Assembly: GCA_030830145.1 (NCBI GenBank) | Contig: JAURNO010000279.1 | Span: 1 to 5,193, forward strand | Length of the DNA: 5,193 nucleotides | Reading direction: 5' to 3' | Origin: Verrucomicrobiota bacterium | GTDB taxonomy: Bacteria > Verrucomicrobiota > Verrucomicrobiia > Opitutales > Seribacteraceae | Shown: in pieces, positions 3,697 through 5,193 of the stretch | Position numbering within the stretch: position 1 is the first letter of the stretch | Layout: each line of letters begins with the position of its first letter | Program-made: the position numbers and the translations under genes | Notes under the pieces: model-generated | Told to the model about the DNA's origin: nothing | What the model saw: only the letters and a program-made list of their open reading frames with translations | Database searches by the model: none

Positions 3697-5193
3697 ATGG
3701 ATAAAGCCTACCAGCCATCCGAAGTCGAAGACCGCCTCTACGAAAAGTGGGTGAAAACCGGCTGCTTTTCAGGCAAAGAGGACAAAGAAAAGCCTGCCTA
3801 TTCCATCGTCATCCCTCCTCCGAACGTTACCGGTGTTCTTACCATGGGGCATGTGTTGAACAACACCATTCAAGACATCCTAATCAGACGGGCGAGACAG
3901 TTGGGTCATTCGGCCATGTGGATCCCCGGAACCGATCATGCCGGAATTGCCACCCAAACCAAAGTCGAACAGGCTCTGCGCGAAGAAGGACGAACGAGAG
4001 AAGAACTGGGCCGTGAAAACTTTCTCGACCACGCCGCCCTGTGGCGGGACAAACATGGTGGCATCATTCTCCAACAATTGCGCAAACTCGGTTGCTCCTG
4101 CGATTGGGACAGGAATGTTCATACTTTGGACGAAGACTATTCAAAGGCTGTCATTCAGGCCTTCGTCAAACTCTTCAAGAAAGGCTACGTATACCGGGGA
4201 CAACGAATGGTCAATTGGTGTCCGGCAAGCCTGACGGCCCTTTCCGACGAAGAGGTCATCATGAAGCCTCAGAACAGTACGCTGTATAAAATAAAATACG
4301 GAATACTCGAAACTCCCGGAGCCTACCTCGAGGTTTCCACGACCCGCCCCGAAACAATCGTGGGTGACGTTGCTTTGGCAATCCATCCAGATGACCCCCG
4401 TTGGGCGACGCTCAAGGGCAAACATGCCATGCGCCCCATTAATCCGCAGGCCATCCCAATCATCGCGGACGAAGCGGTGGAAAAGGATTTCGGTACGGGC
4501 ATCCTCAAGATCACTCCTGCCCACGACCGCCTCGACTTCGAGATTGCCCAGCGTCATGACTTGCCGTTGGTTGATATCCTCAATCCAGACGGAAGCCTGA
4601 ACGAACTTGCAGGTGATGATTTTGTCGGGATGGATCGCTTTTCAGCCCGCAAAAACATGGTCAAAAAACTGGCCGAAGACGGGAACTTGATTGAAGAGGA
4701 GAAGCATCAAAACAACGTCGGGTTTTCCGAACGGGCGGGCGTTCCCATCGAACCCCGGTTGTCGGAGCAATGGTTTCTCAAATATCCCAGGGTGGAGGAG
4801 GCCAAGCAGGCCGTGCGTGATGGCGAAATCAAATTCTTCCCCGAAAGGTGGGAAAAAACCTATCTTCATTGGCTTGAAAACATTCAGGATTGGTGTATCA
4901 GCAGGCAACTTTGGTGGGGCCACCGCATACCCGTTTGGTACAAGAAAGGAGCCGTCCGGTCGGATCCCGCAAATTGGCACGTCTCCGCTTCCGGCCCGTC
5001 CGACCCCGAAAAATGGGAGCAGGACGAAGATGTTCTTGACACCTGGGCTTCTTCGTGGCTTTGGCCTTTGGCCACGATGGGATGGCCGAACGAGGGAGAA
5101 ATGGAAAAGAAGGGCTTCGAGTATTTTTACCCGACCTCAACCCTCGTGACCGGCCCCGACATCATTTTCTTTTGGGTAGCCAGAATGATCATG
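3697..5193 (+). CDS. valS: Valyl-tRNA synthetase, N-terminal 499 residues, cut by the right edge
   Basis: ValRS is a class I aminoacyl-tRNA synthetase that joins valine to tRNA-Val in the cytoplasm and edits mischarged threonine in its CP1 domain. The ORF runs open to the window end, about half of a usual ValRS. Visible elements are PPPNVTGVLTMGHVLN at 40-55 (HIGH-type motif at 49-52, with Thr49 in place of the usual His), WIPGTDHAGIATQ at 75-87, the CP1 editing domain from about 170 with MVNWCPASLTALSDEEV (171-187), STTRPETIVGD (214-224) and GTGILKITPAHD (267-278), then the return to the catalytic core with DWCISRQLWWGHRIPVWY (398-415), DVLDTWASSWLWP (445-457) and TGPDIIFFWVARMIM (485-499). 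The KMSKS motif, anticodon-binding domain and coiled-coil tail are beyond the edge. ATG 3697 is placed normally for the family; no Shine-Dalgarno precedes it. A TATACT at 3587-3592 in the 124-bp upstream gap might be a -10, but no -35 accompanies it. Confidence 0.97.
   Translation, partial: MDKAYQPSEVEDRLYEKWVKTGCFSGKEDKEKPAYSIVIPPPNVTGVLTMGHVLNNTIQDILIRRARQLGHSAMWIPGTDHAGIATQTKVEQALREEGRTREELGRENFLDHAALWRDKHGGIILQQLRKLGCSCDWDRNVHTLDEDYSKAVIQAFVKLFKKGYVYRGQRMVNWCPASLTALSDEEVIMKPQNSTLYKIKYGILETPGAYLEVSTTRPETIVGDVALAIHPDDPRWATLKGKHAMRPINPQAIPIIADEAVEKDFGTGILKITPAHDRLDFEIAQRHDLPLVDILNPDGSLNELAGDDFVGMDRFSARKNMVKKLAEDGNLIEEEKHQNNVGFSERAGVPIEPRLSEQWFLKYPRVEEAKQAVRDGEIKFFPERWEKTYLHWLENIQDWCISRQLWWGHRIPVWYKKGAVRSDPANWHVSASGPSDPEKWEQDEDVLDTWASSWLWPLATMGWPNEGEMEKKGFEYFYPTSTLVTGPDIIFFWVARMIM

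Noticed and set aside
3194..3754. Plus-strand ORF of 186 codons in another frame, bridging rhomboid and valS
   Set aside because: It overlaps the active-site half of the rhomboid and the valS start, and its translation has no domain features.
4141..4557. Minus-strand ORF of 138 codons and other antisense ORFs inside valS
   Set aside because: The plus-strand frame carries continuous ValRS motifs from 3697 to the edge, so these are shadows.

Overview
The window looks like an ordinary chromosomal stretch from a Gram-negative bacterium, most likely a Verrucomicrobiota member near Opitutia/Puniceicoccales. The assignment rests on three things recalled from protein families: the Trp-rich exported protein at 1079-1753 has the WIFH..LGWVY / YPYLY..WEYY pattern I associate with that group; the valyl-tRNA synthetase has the DTWASSWLWP and TGPDIIFFW signatures of the Bacteroidota/Verrucomicrobiota-type enzyme; and the FolE2 N-terminus resembles verrucomicrobial FolE2. 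No database search was possible, so this is inference. Five genes of known family (folE2, gpmA, fxsA-like, rhomboid, valS) have no Shine-Dalgarno sequence before their start codons.

Layout: 1-1753 is a minus-strand block, read right to left: a small exported Trp-rich protein of unknown function, an 83-bp gap with a candidate promoter, gpmA (phosphoglycerate mutase, glycolysis), a 33-bp gap, then the start of folE2 (GTP cyclohydrolase IB, first step of folate/pterin synthesis), which runs off the left edge. From 1889 the plus strand carries an FxsA-family membrane protein, divergent from the Trp-rich gene. It converges on a small acidic hypothetical gene on the minus strand (2493-2780). That gene is divergent from a rhomboid intramembrane protease with an intact active site (2847-3572). 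A 124-bp gap leads to valS, whose first 499 codons fill the window to its right edge.

The genes do not form one pathway. gpmA and folE2 are close enough to share a transcript, and rhomboid and valS might; the rest are separate units. Both divergent intergenic regions contain the same 8-mer, TCTATAAT or its complement, which puts a -10-like hexamer on each strand. There is no mobile element, CRISPR array, tRNA, rRNA or sign of horizontal transfer. I did not find a new multigene system. The points that most deserve a second look are the Trp-rich exported protein with its unusual leader (a strong Shine-Dalgarno serving an in-frame 10-codon ORF closed by tandem stops), the general lack of Shine-Dalgarno sequences, and the Thr in the first position of the ValS HIGH motif.
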